DNA of 48,636 nucleotides from a bacterium. GTDB lineage: Bacteria; Bacillota; Bacilli; Lactobacillales; Streptococcaceae. The notes under the pieces were generated by a model that did no database searches, had not been told where the DNA came from, and worked only from the letters and a program-made list of their open reading frames with translations. Positions 18,977-27,616 of the stretch are shown piece by piece. The stretch covers positions 1-48,636 of the forward strand of contig CAJNCP010000010.1 in the NCBI GenBank assembly GCA_905221295.1, given 5' to 3'. A program made the position numbers and the translations under genes. Positions within the stretch are counted from its first letter, which is position 1, and the number at the start of each line of letters is the position of its first letter.

Positions 18977-19639
18977 ATGAAGTTAAATAAATATATCGAT
19001 CATACGCTTTTAAAGCAAGATGCAAGCCAAGAACAAATTGATCGTTTGCTATCTGAAGCGCGTGAGTATGACTTTGCCAGCGTTTGTGTCAATCCCACAT
19101 GGGTTAAACATGCGAAAACAGGACTTGAAGGCTCAGATGTAAAGGTTTGTACAGTAGTAGGTTTCCCTCTTGGAGCAACAACTTCAGCTGTGAAAGCTTT
19201 TGAAACAAAAGAAGCTGTTCAAAACGGTGCAGATGAGATTGATATGGTTATCAATGTCGGTGCCCTCAAATCAGGCAACCTTGATTTAGTTGAATCGGAC
19301 ATCCGTGCTGTCGTAGAAGCAAGTGGTGACAAGTTGGTGAAGGTCATTATTGAAGCTTGCTTGTTGACAGACGATGAAAAGGTTGTGGCCTGCCAATTAT
19401 CCCAGAAAGCGGGAGCTGACTTTGTCAAAACATCAACTGGATTCTCAACTGGTGGTGCTACGATAGCAGATGTTAAATTAATGCGTGAAACAGTTGGACC
19501 TGTTATGGGAGTTAAGGCAGCTGGTGGAGCTCGTTCATATGCGGATGCTGTTGCTTTTGTGGAAGCAGGTGCTACCCGTATCGGAACATCTGCTGGCGTT
19601 GCGATTTTAAAAGGAGAATTAGCGGATGGCGACTACTGA
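18977..19639 (+). CDS. deoC: Deoxyribose-phosphate aldolase
   Basis: Class I aldolase cleaving deoxyribose 5-phosphate to acetaldehyde and glyceraldehyde 3-phosphate. The 220-residue protein has the Schiff-base lysine K151 in VKTSTGF, with D89 and K180 in the expected places for catalysis. CAGGGAGAAT upstream serves as ribosome site. The last 14 bases overlap cdd. It feeds deoxynucleoside carbon into glycolysis. Confidence 0.96.
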   Translation: MKLNKYIDHTLLKQDASQEQIDRLLSEAREYDFASVCVNPTWVKHAKTGLEGSDVKVCTVVGFPLGATTSAVKAFETKEAVQNGADEIDMVINVGALKSGNLDLVESDIRAVVEASGDKLVKVIIEACLLTDDEKVVACQLSQKAGADFVKTSTGFSTGGATIADVKLMRETVGPVMGVKAAGGARSYADAVAFVEAGATRIGTSAGVAILKGELADGDY

Positions 19640-20015
19640 GTTAATTGAACTAGCAATTGAAACCAGCAAGAATGCCTACGTGCCCTATTCTCACTTTCCT
19701 ATCGGAGCTGTTTTAGTTGCCAAGGACGGTAGCATTTATACGGGTGTCAATATCGAGAATGCTAGTTATCCCTTGACTAACTGTGGGGAGCGTACAGCTA
19801 TCTTTAAAGCAGTCTCTGAGGGGCAACGGGAGTTTTCAGAATTGATTGTCTACGGACAAACTGAAAAACCCATCTCGCCATGTGGTGCTTGCCGCCAGGT
19901 CATGGTTGAATTTTTTGAACAAGATCTAAAAGTGACTTTAGTCGCTAAAGATAAATCGACGGTCGAGATGACGGTCGGGGAGTTACTTCCATACTCATTT
20001 ACAGACTTAAATTAG
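19626..20015 (+). CDS. cdd: Cytidine deaminase
   Basis: Zinc enzyme converting cytidine and deoxycytidine to uridine and deoxyuridine, the substrates of Pdp. The 129-residue protein has the tetrameric-type zinc set: C53 with the proton-shuttling E55 in CGERTA, and C86 and C89 in PCGAC. ATG 19626 lies within the end of deoC with GGAGAA before it. It is the last salvage gene before the lipoprotein gene; three hairpins follow in the 90-base gap. Confidence 0.96.
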   Translation: MATTELIELAIETSKNAYVPYSHFPIGAVLVAKDGSIYTGVNIENASYPLTNCGERTAIFKAVSEGQREFSELIVYGQTEKPISPCGACRQVMVEFFEQDLKVTLVAKDKSTVEMTVGELLPYSFTDLN

Positions 20016-20020
20016 TCTGG

Positions 20021-20082
20021 GCCACTCTTGTAGTGGCTGTGGTCTGTGTGACCAAACAATCCATACTTGCAACATCGTTGCA
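20021..20082 (+). promoter_or_regulatory. Run of three small hairpins between cdd and the lipoprotein gene
   Basis: Three perfect inverted repeats follow each other: GCCACT/AGTGGC (20021-20037), TGGTC/GACCA (20040-20054) and TGCAAC/GTTGCA (20068-20082). None is followed by a T-run, so they are not classical terminators. They could set different mRNA stability for the enzyme genes and the more abundant lipoprotein, or be part of a leader element. Role inferred. Confidence 0.5.
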
Positions 20083-20105
20083 CATCTTATTTAGGAGGTT
20101 CAGTA

Positions 20106-21161
20106 ATGAACAAGAAACAATGGCTAGGCCTTGGTCTAGTTGCAGTAGCAGCAGTTGGACTTGCTGCATGTGGTAACCGCTCTTCTCGTAACGCAGCTTC
20201 ATCTTCATCAGAAATGAAGACCAAAGCAGCAATCGTAACAGATACTGGTGGTGTTGATGATAAATCATTTAACCAATCAGCTTGGGAAGGTTTGCAAGAC
20301 TGGGGTAAAGAACACAATCTTTCTAAAGATAAAGGTTACACTTACTTCCAATCAACAAGCGAAGCAGACTATGCTAACAACTTGCAACAAGCGGCTGGAA
20401 GTTACAACCTGATCTTTGGTGTTGGTTTTGCTCTTCACAATGCAGTTGAGGAAGCAGCGAAAGACCACTCTGACCTAAACTATGTCTTGATTGATGATGT
20501 GATTGAAGGTCAAAAGAATGTTGCGAGCGTAAGATTTGCGGATAACGAAGCAGCTTACCTTGCTGGTGTTGCAGCAGCAAAAACTACAAAAACAAAACAA
20601 GTTGGTTTTGTAGGTGGTATCGAATCTGAAGTTATTTCACGTTTTGCAGCTGGATTCAAAGCTGGTGTTGAATCAGTAGACCCATCTATCAAAGTCCAAG
20701 TTGACTATGCTGGTTCATTTGGTGATGCTGCCAAAGGTAAAACAATTGCAGCAGCTCAATATGCTGCCGGTGCAGACGTTGTCTACCAAGCAGCTGGTGG
20801 TACAGGTGCTGGTGTCTTTGCTGAAGCAAAATCATTGAACGAAAACAAAAATGAAGACGAAAAAGTTTGGGTTATCGGTGTAGACCGTGACCAAGCAGCA
20901 GAAGGTAAATACACTTCTAAAGATGGTAAAGAATCTAACTTCGTTCTTGTATCTACATTGAAACAAGTTGGTACAACTGTAAAAGATATTGCCAACAAAA
21001 CAGAAAAAGGTGAATTCCCTGGTGGACAAGTGATTGTTTACTCATTGAAAGATAAAGGGGTTGAGCTAGCAGTAACAAACCTTTCAGAAGAAGGTAAAAA
21101 AGCTGTTGAAGATGCAAAAGCTAAAATCCTTGACGGAAGCGTAAAAGTTCCTGAAAAATAA
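20106..21161 (+). CDS. BMP-family nucleoside-binding lipoprotein (PnrA-like)
   Basis: Surface lipoprotein of 351 residues that captures nucleosides for the ABC transporter encoded next. The signal peptide ends with the lipobox LAAC, making C22 the lipidated residue. The mature part has the BMP/PnrA fold markers: VTDTGGVDDKSFNQSAWEGL at the start and VGVDRDQ-type segment (VIGVDRDQAAEG) later. ATG 20106 has a strong TAGGAGGT; the in-frame ATG at 20067 would place extra residues before the signal peptide. In pneumococcus the homologue (PnrA) is a known surface antigen binding purine and pyrimidine nucleosides. The gene overlaps no neighbour and is followed by a GC-rich hairpin, which may leave more transcript for it than for the transporter. 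Confidence 0.93.
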   Translation: MNKKQWLGLGLVAVAAVGLAACGNRSSRNAASSSSEMKTKAAIVTDTGGVDDKSFNQSAWEGLQDWGKEHNLSKDKGYTYFQSTSEADYANNLQQAAGSYNLIFGVGFALHNAVEEAAKDHSDLNYVLIDDVIEGQKNVASVRFADNEAAYLAGVAAAKTTKTKQVGFVGGIESEVISRFAAGFKAGVESVDPSIKVQVDYAGSFGDAAKGKTIAAAQYAAGADVVYQAAGGTGAGVFAEAKSLNENKNEDEKVWVIGVDRDQAAEGKYTSKDGKESNFVLVSTLKQVGTTVKDIANKTEKGEFPGGQVIVYSLKDKGVELAVTNLSEEGKKAVEDAKAKILDGSVKVPEK

Positions 21162-21182
21162 TGGATAAAAGTCATTTCTTAG

Positions 21183-21209
21183 GAAGCGGCCATCGGTCGC
21201 TTCTTTAAG
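21183..21209 (+). terminator. Partial terminator or attenuator after the lipoprotein gene
   Basis: Stem GAAGCGGCC (21183-21191) with GGTCGCTTC (21195-21203) and a weak T-rich tail (TTT). It probably lowers read-through into the ABC transporter genes, a common way to make binding protein in excess. Confidence 0.6.
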
Positions 21210-21297
21210 AATTGAGGCAATTTTTGTCTCAATAGAGCTTGTTAATGTGATTAGCAGGTTTTATTGAAATAAAATAAACCTCTGAAAGGAAGAGCAT

Positions 21298-22833
21298 ATG
21301 GCACACGAAAATGTCATTGAGATGCGGGATATTACCAAGGTGTTTGGTGAATTTGTAGCAAACGACAAAATCAACTTGCAACTGCGAAAAGGTGAAATTC
21401 ATGCACTTTTAGGAGAAAATGGAGCGGGTAAATCCACTCTGATGAATATGCTGGCAGGACTTCTTGAGCCAACGAGTGGTGAAATTGTGGTGAATGGTCA
21501 GGTTGTAAAACTAGACTCACCATCTAAAGCCGCTGGTCTTGGAATTGGGATGGTTCACCAACATTTCATGTTGGTTGAGGCTTTTACAGTAGCTGAGAAT
21601 ATCATTTTAGGGAGCGAAATCACTAAAAATGGTGTTCTAGATATAGCTGGAGCTACTAAAGAAATCAAGGCTCTTTCTGAACGTTATGGTTTGGCAGTGG
21701 ATCCTGCTGCTAAGGTGGCGGATATTTCCGTTGGAGCCCAACAACGTGTAGAAATCTTGAAAACACTCTATCGTGGTGCTGATATCCTTATCTTTGATGA
21801 ACCTACAGCCGTATTGACTCCTTCAGAGATTGATGAGTTGATGGCAATCATGAAAAACCTTGTCAAAGAAGGGAAGTCCATCATTTTGATTACCCATAAA
21901 CTGGATGAGATTCGTGCAGTATCGAATCGAGTGACGGTTATCCGTCGTGGGAAATCAATCCAGACGGTTGAAATTGCAGGCGCAACAAATGCGGACTTGG
22001 CAGAAATGATGGTTGGACGCTCAGTCTCCTTTAAAACGGAAAAACAAGCACCGCAACCCAAAGAAGTGGTCTTGTCTATCAAGGACTTGGTTGTCAATGA
22101 AAACCGCGGTGTACCAGCAGTAAAAAATCTCTCCTTGGATGTTCGTGCTGGTGAAATTGTTGGTATTGCAGGTATTGATGGCAATGGTCAGTCTGAACTC
22201 ATTCAAGCCATTACTGGTCTTCGTAAGGTTGAGTCAGGTAGCGTTGAATTAAAAGGCAAATCAATCGTGGGGATGCATCCTCGACAAATTACAGAACTAA
22301 GCGTGGGGCACGTTCCTGAGGACCGTCACCGTGATGGCTTGATTTTGGAGATGATGATTTCAGAAAATATCGCTCTACAAACCTACTACAAAGAACCACT
22401 CAGCAAAAATGGCATCTTGAACTATGCCAATATCACTTCACATGCCAAGAAATTGATGGAAGAATTTGACGTCCGTGCGGCAAGCGAATTTGTTCCAGCA
22501 GCAGCTCTTTCAGGAGGAAATCAACAAAAAGCGATTATTGCTCGTGAAATTGATCGTGATCCTGATCTCCTTATCGTCAGCCAGCCAACTCGTGGTTTGG
22601 ATGTCGGTGCCATTGAATATATCCACAAACGTTTGATTGAAGAGCGTGATAACGGGAAGGCTGTCCTTGTTGTCAGCTTTGAATTGGATGAGATTTTAAA
22701 TGTCTCAGACCGAATTGCTGTTATTCACGATGGTAAGATTCAAGGTATTGTATCGCCAGAAACAACTAACAAACAAGAACTTGGTGTCTTGATGGCAGGT
22801 GGAAACTTGGGAAAGGAGAAGAGTGATGTCTAA
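21298..22833 (+). CDS. Nucleoside ABC transporter ATP-binding protein (double domain)
   Basis: A 511-residue fused ATPase like RbsA/NupA. The first domain has Walker A GENGAGKST (39-47) and a changed signature (ISVGAQQR); the second has a degenerate Walker A (GIDGNGQSE) and a proper signature LSGGNQQK (near 404). This asymmetry is normal in the family and leaves one good ATP site. It works with the two permeases that follow and the BMP lipoprotein to import nucleosides. GAAAGGAAGAG precedes the ATG. Its end overlaps the first permease by eight bases. Confidence 0.94.
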   Translation: MAHENVIEMRDITKVFGEFVANDKINLQLRKGEIHALLGENGAGKSTLMNMLAGLLEPTSGEIVVNGQVVKLDSPSKAAGLGIGMVHQHFMLVEAFTVAENIILGSEITKNGVLDIAGATKEIKALSERYGLAVDPAAKVADISVGAQQRVEILKTLYRGADILIFDEPTAVLTPSEIDELMAIMKNLVKEGKSIILITHKLDEIRAVSNRVTVIRRGKSIQTVEIAGATNADLAEMMVGRSVSFKTEKQAPQPKEVVLSIKDLVVNENRGVPAVKNLSLDVRAGEIVGIAGIDGNGQSELIQAITGLRKVESGSVELKGKSIVGMHPRQITELSVGHVPEDRHRDGLILEMMISENIALQTYYKEPLSKNGILNYANITSHAKKLMEEFDVRAASEFVPAAALSGGNQQKAIIAREIDRDPDLLIVSQPTRGLDVGAIEYIHKRLIEERDNGKAVLVVSFELDEILNVSDRIAVIHDGKIQGIVSPETTNKQELGVLMAGGNLGKEKSDV

Positions 22834-23884
22834 AAAATTACAACAAATTTCGGTTCCCTTGATTTCCGTATTCTTAGGAATCTTGCTCGGAGCCATTGTC
22901 ATGTGGATCTTCGGATATGATGCTATCTGGGGTTATGAGGAGTTGTTCTATACAGCTTTTGGTAGCCTCCGTGGAATTGGAGAAATTTTCCGTGCCATGG
23001 GTCCTCTTGTCTTGATAGGTCTTGGTTTCGCAGTTGCCAGTCGAGCAGGTTTCTTTAACGTTGGACTTCCTGGACAGGCTCTTGCAGGTTGGGTTATGAG
23101 TGGGTGGTTTGCCCTTTCAAATCCTGATATGCCACGTCCTTTGATGATTCTTGCGACAGTTGTTATTGCCCTTATCGCTGGTGGGATTGTCGGAGCTATC
23201 CCAGGTGTTCTCAGAGCTTATCTCGGTACGTCAGAGGTTATCGTGACCATCATGATGAACTACATTGTATTGTATGTAGGAAATGCCTTTATTCATGCCT
23301 TTCCTAAAGATATTATGCAAAGTACAGACTCAACGATTCGTGTTAGTGCCAATGCTACATACCAGACACCATGGTTATCAGAGTTGACTGGAAATTCCCG
23401 TATGAATATCGGAATCTTCTTTGCAATCATTGCTGTTGGCGTGATTTGGTTCTTGCTCAAGAAAACGACTCTCGGTTTTGAAATTCGTGCAGTTGGGCTC
23501 AATCCCCATGCTTCAGAGTACGCTGGTATTTCAGCAAAACGTACAATCATCCTATCAATGATTATCTCTGGTGCTTTGGCTGGTCTTGGTGGAGCTGTCG
23601 AAGGTCTTGGAACTTTCCAAAATGTTTACGTTCAGGGGTCATCATTAGCTATCGGATTTAACGGGATGGCAGTTAGTTTGCTTGCTGGAAATTCACCAAT
23701 TGGGATCCTCTTTGCAGCCTTCTTATTTGGTGTTCTGCAAGTTGGTGCGCCAGGTATGAACGCAGCGCAAGTTCCGTCTGAGCTTGTCAGCATTGTAACA
23801 GCGTCTATTATCTTCTTTGTCAGCGTTCACTACATTATCGAACGCTTTGTCAAACCGAAAAAACAAGTTAAAGGAGGTAAGTAA
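22826..23884 (+). CDS. Nucleoside ABC transporter permease 1
   Basis: BPD_transp_2-type membrane subunit of 352 residues with about nine to ten hydrophobic segments and the conserved cytoplasmic loop around GFEIRAVGLNPHASEYAGIS that contacts the ATPase. I use ATG 22826 (MSKKLQQ) because AAAGGAG lies seven bases upstream and the longer version would start deep inside the ATPase gene. It forms a heterodimer with the next permease. Confidence 0.92.
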   Translation: MSKKLQQISVPLISVFLGILLGAIVMWIFGYDAIWGYEELFYTAFGSLRGIGEIFRAMGPLVLIGLGFAVASRAGFFNVGLPGQALAGWVMSGWFALSNPDMPRPLMILATVVIALIAGGIVGAIPGVLRAYLGTSEVIVTIMMNYIVLYVGNAFIHAFPKDIMQSTDSTIRVSANATYQTPWLSELTGNSRMNIGIFFAIIAVGVIWFLLKKTTLGFEIRAVGLNPHASEYAGISAKRTIILSMIISGALAGLGGAVEGLGTFQNVYVQGSSLAIGFNGMAVSLLAGNSPIGILFAAFLFGVLQVGAPGMNAAQVPSELVSIVTASIIFFVSVHYIIERFVKPKKQVKGGK

Positions 23885-23886
23885 GG

Positions 23887-24843
23887 ATGTCTATTACAAC
23901 ATTACTCACCCTCTTGGTCTCTTCTATGCTGATTTACTCAGCACCACTTATTTTCACGAGTATCGGAGGAGTTTTCTCTGAACGTGGTGGTGTCGTTAAC
24001 GTCGGTCTTGAAGGAATTATGGTCATGGGAGCCTTTTCTGGGGTTGTCTTTAACCTTGAGTTTGCAGAACAACTTGGAGCAGCGACCCCTTGGATTTCCT
24101 TGTTAGTTGCTGGTGTCGTGGGAGCTATTTTCTCCCTCATCCATGCCGTCGCTACAGTTCATTTCCGTGCGGACCATGTTGTCAGTGGTACAGTACTGAA
24201 CTTGATGGCTCCTGCCCTAGCAGTTTTCTTAGTTAAAGTTCTTTATAACAAAGGGCAAACGGATAACTTAAGCCAGACTTTTGGACGTTTTGATTTCCCA
24301 GTTTTGGCTGATATCCCAGTGATTGGAGATATCTTCTTCAAGTCAACAAGTTTGCTAGGTTATATCGCGATTGCTTTCTCATTCTTTGCTTGGTTTATTC
24401 TTTTTAAGACCCGCTTTGGTCTTCGCCTTCGCTCTGTCGGTGAACACCCTCAAGCAGCGGATACCTTGGGAATCAATGTCTACAAGATGCGATATCTTGG
24501 GGTTATCATTTCAGGTTTCCTTGGGGGAATTGGGGGAGCTATCTACGCCCAATCAATCTCAGTCAACTTCTCAGTGACAACCATTGTAGGACCTGGATTT
24601 ATCGCTCTTGCGGCAATGATCTTTGGTAAATGGAACCCAATCGGTGCTATGCTTTCTAGTCTCTTCTTTGGACTTTCACAAAGTTTGGCAGTTATTGGTT
24701 CTCAATTACCTTTCCTACAAGGAGTGCCAGCGGTTTACCTTCAAATCGCGCCTTATGTCTTGACCATTCTTGTCTTAGCAGCCTTCTTTGGAAAAGCAGT
24801 TGCACCTAAGGCAGACGGTATCAACTACATCAAGTCAAAATAA
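23887..24843 (+). CDS. Nucleoside ABC transporter permease 2
   Basis: The second BPD_transp_2 membrane subunit, 318 residues, mostly hydrophobic with the matching coupling loop FGLRLRSVGEHPQAADTLGIN. It starts two bases after the first permease stop behind AAGGAGGTAAGTAAGG. Together with the preceding three genes it completes a four-part importer that supplies substrates to Cdd, Pdp and DeoC. A bidirectional terminator follows. Confidence 0.92.
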   Translation: MSITTLLTLLVSSMLIYSAPLIFTSIGGVFSERGGVVNVGLEGIMVMGAFSGVVFNLEFAEQLGAATPWISLLVAGVVGAIFSLIHAVATVHFRADHVVSGTVLNLMAPALAVFLVKVLYNKGQTDNLSQTFGRFDFPVLADIPVIGDIFFKSTSLLGYIAIAFSFFAWFILFKTRFGLRLRSVGEHPQAADTLGINVYKMRYLGVIISGFLGGIGGAIYAQSISVNFSVTTIVGPGFIALAAMIFGKWNPIGAMLSSLFFGLSQSLAVIGSQLPFLQGVPAVYLQIAPYVLTILVLAAFFGKAVAPKADGINYIKSK

Positions 24844-24849
24844 GCATAC

Positions 24850-24885
24850 AAAAAAACGTCAGTTTCAAACTGGCGTTTTATTTTT
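24850..24885. terminator. Bidirectional terminator between the nucleoside operon and plsY
   Basis: Hairpin with arms AACGTCAGTTT and AAACTGGCGTT (one G-U pair), A-run on one side and T-run on the other. The plsY stop codon lies in the T-run. Confidence 0.85.
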
Positions 24886-25519
24886 TTGGATTTTGATGGG
24901 TTAGGTTCAATCCCCAAGGGACAAGATTTTCAGTTTTATTTTTGATACGTGTGATATTATCCTTGTGACGAATGATAATTAAGCTAGCAAGAGCTAAGAT
25001 AATTACGATAAAAAGAAAGTCATAGCTACTTAAGATAAACCCAAATAGAGGGAAAATTAGAACGCCAATAACGGCTGCAATAGAAGCAGTAACGCTTGAT
25101 AGTGAAATCATACTACCTAGATAGAGGCTTCCAAAGAATACGATTGCTAGATAAAGACAGAAAACAGGCGCAAATCCGAAAATCACTCCAGCACTGGTTG
25201 CGACAGCCTTGCCACCTTTAAATCCTGCAAAGATAGGAAAGGTATGTCCAATTACGGCCAAAAGACCAAAGACGAGAGGTGATACACCTTGAAGGTGGAA
25301 AAGAATTGGAAGGAGAGTGGCCAAGGTTCCTTTAAAGAAGTCAATCACAAAGGTTGCCATACCCGCTTTCTTACCTAAAATTCGGAAAGTATTGGTTGTT
25401 CCGGTGTTTCCAGAACCGTGTTCACGCAGATTTGTTTGAAAGAAGATTTGTCCGATCCAAAGACCAGAAGGGATTGAGCCTAGTAGATAAGCTGAAATTA
25501 ATAATACAAATGTCATCAT
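24878..25519 (-). CDS. plsY: Acyl-phosphate:glycerol-3-phosphate acyltransferase PlsY
   Basis: Membrane enzyme making lysophosphatidic acid from acyl phosphate, the first acylation of phospholipid synthesis. The 213 residues carry the family motifs GSIPSG near the start, [12 protein letters not shown] (about 36-47) and [11 protein letters not shown] (about 99-109), with about five helices. ATG 25519 is directly followed by a second ATG (25516). The -10 box TG-G-TATAAT ends exactly six bases before the first ATG, so the mRNA is probably leaderless; AGGT within those six bases is too close to act as a normal ribosome site. Confidence 0.94.
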   Translation of the reverse strand: MMTFVLLISAYLLGSIPSGLWIGQIFFQTNLREHGSGNTGTTNTFRILGKKAGMATFVIDFFKGTLATLLPILFHLQGVSPLVFGLLAVIGHTFPIFAGFKGGKAVATSAGVIFGFAPVFCLYLAIVFFGSLYLGSMISLSSVTASIAAVIGVLIFPLFGFILSSYDFLFIVIILALASLIIIRHKDNITRIKNKTENLVPWGLNLTHQNPKK

Positions 25520-25525
25520 AGACCT

Positions 25526-25534
25526 ATTATACCA
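25526..25534 (-). promoter_or_regulatory. Extended -10 promoter of plsY, leaderless
   Basis: On the minus strand TG-G-TATAAT (25534-25526), then AGGTCT, then ATG. The -35 region is weak. Same spacing as at 17093, 40672 and 42855. Confidence 0.78.
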
Positions 25535-25596
25535 TGAAATAGTGTAGAAATGATGAGAATATCCTTTAAAATTGTGACAGCTGAACGGGAAAAACT

Positions 25597-25625
25597 TTGC
25601 AAAATCGCTAGAAAACCTGTAAAAT
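25597..25625 (+). promoter_or_regulatory. parE promoter
   Basis: TTGCAA (25597-25602), 17-base spacer and TAAAAT (25620-25625), 29 bases before the GTG start. It may also drive the restriction-modification genes behind parE. Confidence 0.78.
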
Positions 25626-25654
25626 AGAAAAGATGAACAAATAGGAGGTTCCTT

Positions 25655-27598
25655 GTGTCAAAAAAGGAAATCAATATTAATAACTACAATGATGACGCCA
25701 TTCAGGTGCTAGAAGGGTTGGATGCGGTTCGTAAACGTCCAGGGATGTACATTGGATCGACCGACGGAGCAGGTCTCCATCATTTGGTCTGGGAAATAGT
25801 GGACAATGCAGTCGATGAAGCCTTGTCTGGATTTGGTGACCGTATTGATGTGACTATCAATAAGGACGGCAGTTTAACCGTTCAAGACCATGGTCGAGGG
25901 ATGCCGACTGGGATGCACGCCATGGGAATTCCAACTGTTGAAGTTATCTTTACCATTCTCCACGCTGGAGGAAAATTCGGTCAGGGTGGCTACAAAACAT
26001 CTGGAGGTCTCCACGGGGTGGGTTCTTCCGTTGTTAATGCCCTATCAAGTTGGCTGGAAGTTGAAATCACCCGTGATGGAACGGTTTATAAACAACGTTT
26101 TGAAAATGGTGGAAAACCTGTTACAACCTTGAAGAAAATTGGTACAGTACCCAAGTCTAAGACAGGTACCAAAGTCACTTTCATGCCTGACGCGACGATC
26201 TTTTCTACGACTGATTTCAAGTACAATACCATTTCAGAACGTCTCAATGAGTCAGCCTTCCTTTTGAAAAACGTTACCTTGTCATTGACGGACAAGCGAA
26301 CAGATGAAGCAATCGAGTTCCATTATGAGAACGGGGTACAAGACTTTGTTTCTTACCTCAATGAAGACAAGGAAACCTTGACGCCAGTCCTATACTTTGA
26401 AGGCGAAGACAATGGTTTCCAAGTGGAGGTTGCCCTCCAGTACAATGATGGTTTTTCAGATAATATTCTATCCTTTGTCAATAACGTTCGTACGAAAGAT
26501 GGTGGAACGCATGAGACAGGACTTAAGTCAGCCATTACTAAGGTCATGAACGATTATGCGCGTAAGACGGGACTTCTCAAGGAAAAAGATAAAAATCTTG
26601 AAGGGTCAGATTACCGTGAAGGTTTAGCAGCCGTTCTATCAATTCTCGTTCCTGAAGAACACCTCCAGTTTGAGGGTCAGACAAAGGACAAACTTGGAAG
26701 TCCTCTGGCTCGTCCTGTTGTGGATGGCATAGTATCTGATAAGTTGACCTTCTTCCTAATGGAAAATGGGGAACTGGCTTCCAATCTCATTCGCAAGGCT
26801 ATCAAAGCGCGTGATGCTCGTGAGGCGGCTCGCAAGGCGCGTGATGAGAGCCGAAATGGTAAGAAAAACAAGAAAGACAAGGGCTTGTTGTCTGGAAAAT
26901 TGACCCCAGCCCAGTCTAAAAACCCTGCAAAGAATGAACTCTACCTAGTCGAGGGGGACTCTGCCGGTGGTTCTGCTAAGCAAGGCCGTGACCGTAAGTT
27001 CCAAGCTATCCTACCTCTTCGTGGTAAGGTGATTAATACAGCCAAGGCCAAGATGGCAGATATTCTCAAAAATGAAGAAATCAACACTATGATTTATACC
27101 ATTGGTGCGGGCGTGGGAGCAGACTTCTCTATTGAAGATGCCAACTACGACAAAATCATTATCATGACCGATGCGGATACTGACGGTGCCCATATTCAAA
27201 CTCTTCTTTTAACATTCTTCTACCGCTACATGCGTCCACTAGTCGAGGCAGGACATGTCTATATCGCCCTTCCGCCTCTTTACAAGATGTCCAAAGGCAA
27301 AGGCAAGAAAGAAGAAGTAGCTTATGCTTGGACAGACGGAGAGTTAGAAGAACTTCGTAAGCAGTTCGGTAAAGGAGCCACCCTCCAACGATACAAAGGT
27401 CTTGGTGAGATGAATGCGGACCAGCTCTGGGAAACAACCATGAATCCTGAGACACGTACTCTCATCCGTGTCACAATCGAAGACCTAGCACGCGCTGAAC
27501 GTCGCGTCAATGTCCTCATGGGAGATAAGGTCGAACCACGCCGTAAGTGGATTGAGGATAATGTCAAGTTTACGCTTGAGGAGACAACAGCATTTTAA
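25655..27598 (+). CDS. parE: DNA topoisomerase IV subunit B
   Basis: ATPase subunit of topoisomerase IV, which unlinks daughter chromosomes; 647 residues, the family's length. It has the GHKL ATP site ([11 protein letters not shown], then GRGMPTG and [12 protein letters not shown]), a transducer domain and the TOPRIM motifs EGDSAGG (433-439) and DADTDGAH. The start is GTG 25655 behind AGGAGG. D435 and I460, positions where substitutions occur in quinolone-resistant or recombinant strains, carry the usual residues, so no ParE resistance change is visible. Its partner parC lies 7.4 kb downstream, separated by accessory genes. Confidence 0.97.
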   Translation: MSKKEININNYNDDAIQVLEGLDAVRKRPGMYIGSTDGAGLHHLVWEIVDNAVDEALSGFGDRIDVTINKDGSLTVQDHGRGMPTGMHAMGIPTVEVIFTILHAGGKFGQGGYKTSGGLHGVGSSVVNALSSWLEVEITRDGTVYKQRFENGGKPVTTLKKIGTVPKSKTGTKVTFMPDATIFSTTDFKYNTISERLNESAFLLKNVTLSLTDKRTDEAIEFHYENGVQDFVSYLNEDKETLTPVLYFEGEDNGFQVEVALQYNDGFSDNILSFVNNVRTKDGGTHETGLKSAITKVMNDYARKTGLLKEKDKNLEGSDYREGLAAVLSILVPEEHLQFEGQTKDKLGSPLARPVVDGIVSDKLTFFLMENGELASNLIRKAIKARDAREAARKARDESRNGKKNKKDKGLLSGKLTPAQSKNPAKNELYLVEGDSAGGSAKQGRDRKFQAILPLRGKVINTAKAKMADILKNEEINTMIYTIGAGVGADFSIEDANYDKIIIMTDADTDGAHIQTLLLTFFYRYMRPLVEAGHVYIALPPLYKMSKGKGKKEEVAYAWTDGELEELRKQFGKGATLQRYKGLGEMNADQLWETTMNPETRTLIRVTIEDLARAERRVNVLMGDKVEPRRKWIEDNVKFTLEETTAF

Positions 27599-27616
27599 GA
27601 GATAAAGGATAAGAAA

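Noticed and set aside
20068..20082. TGCAACATCGTTGCA as a catabolite (cre) site for CcpA.
   Set aside because: It is a perfect dyad of 15 bases with a three-base centre and does not fit the 14-base cre consensus with its central CG; an RNA hairpin is more likely.
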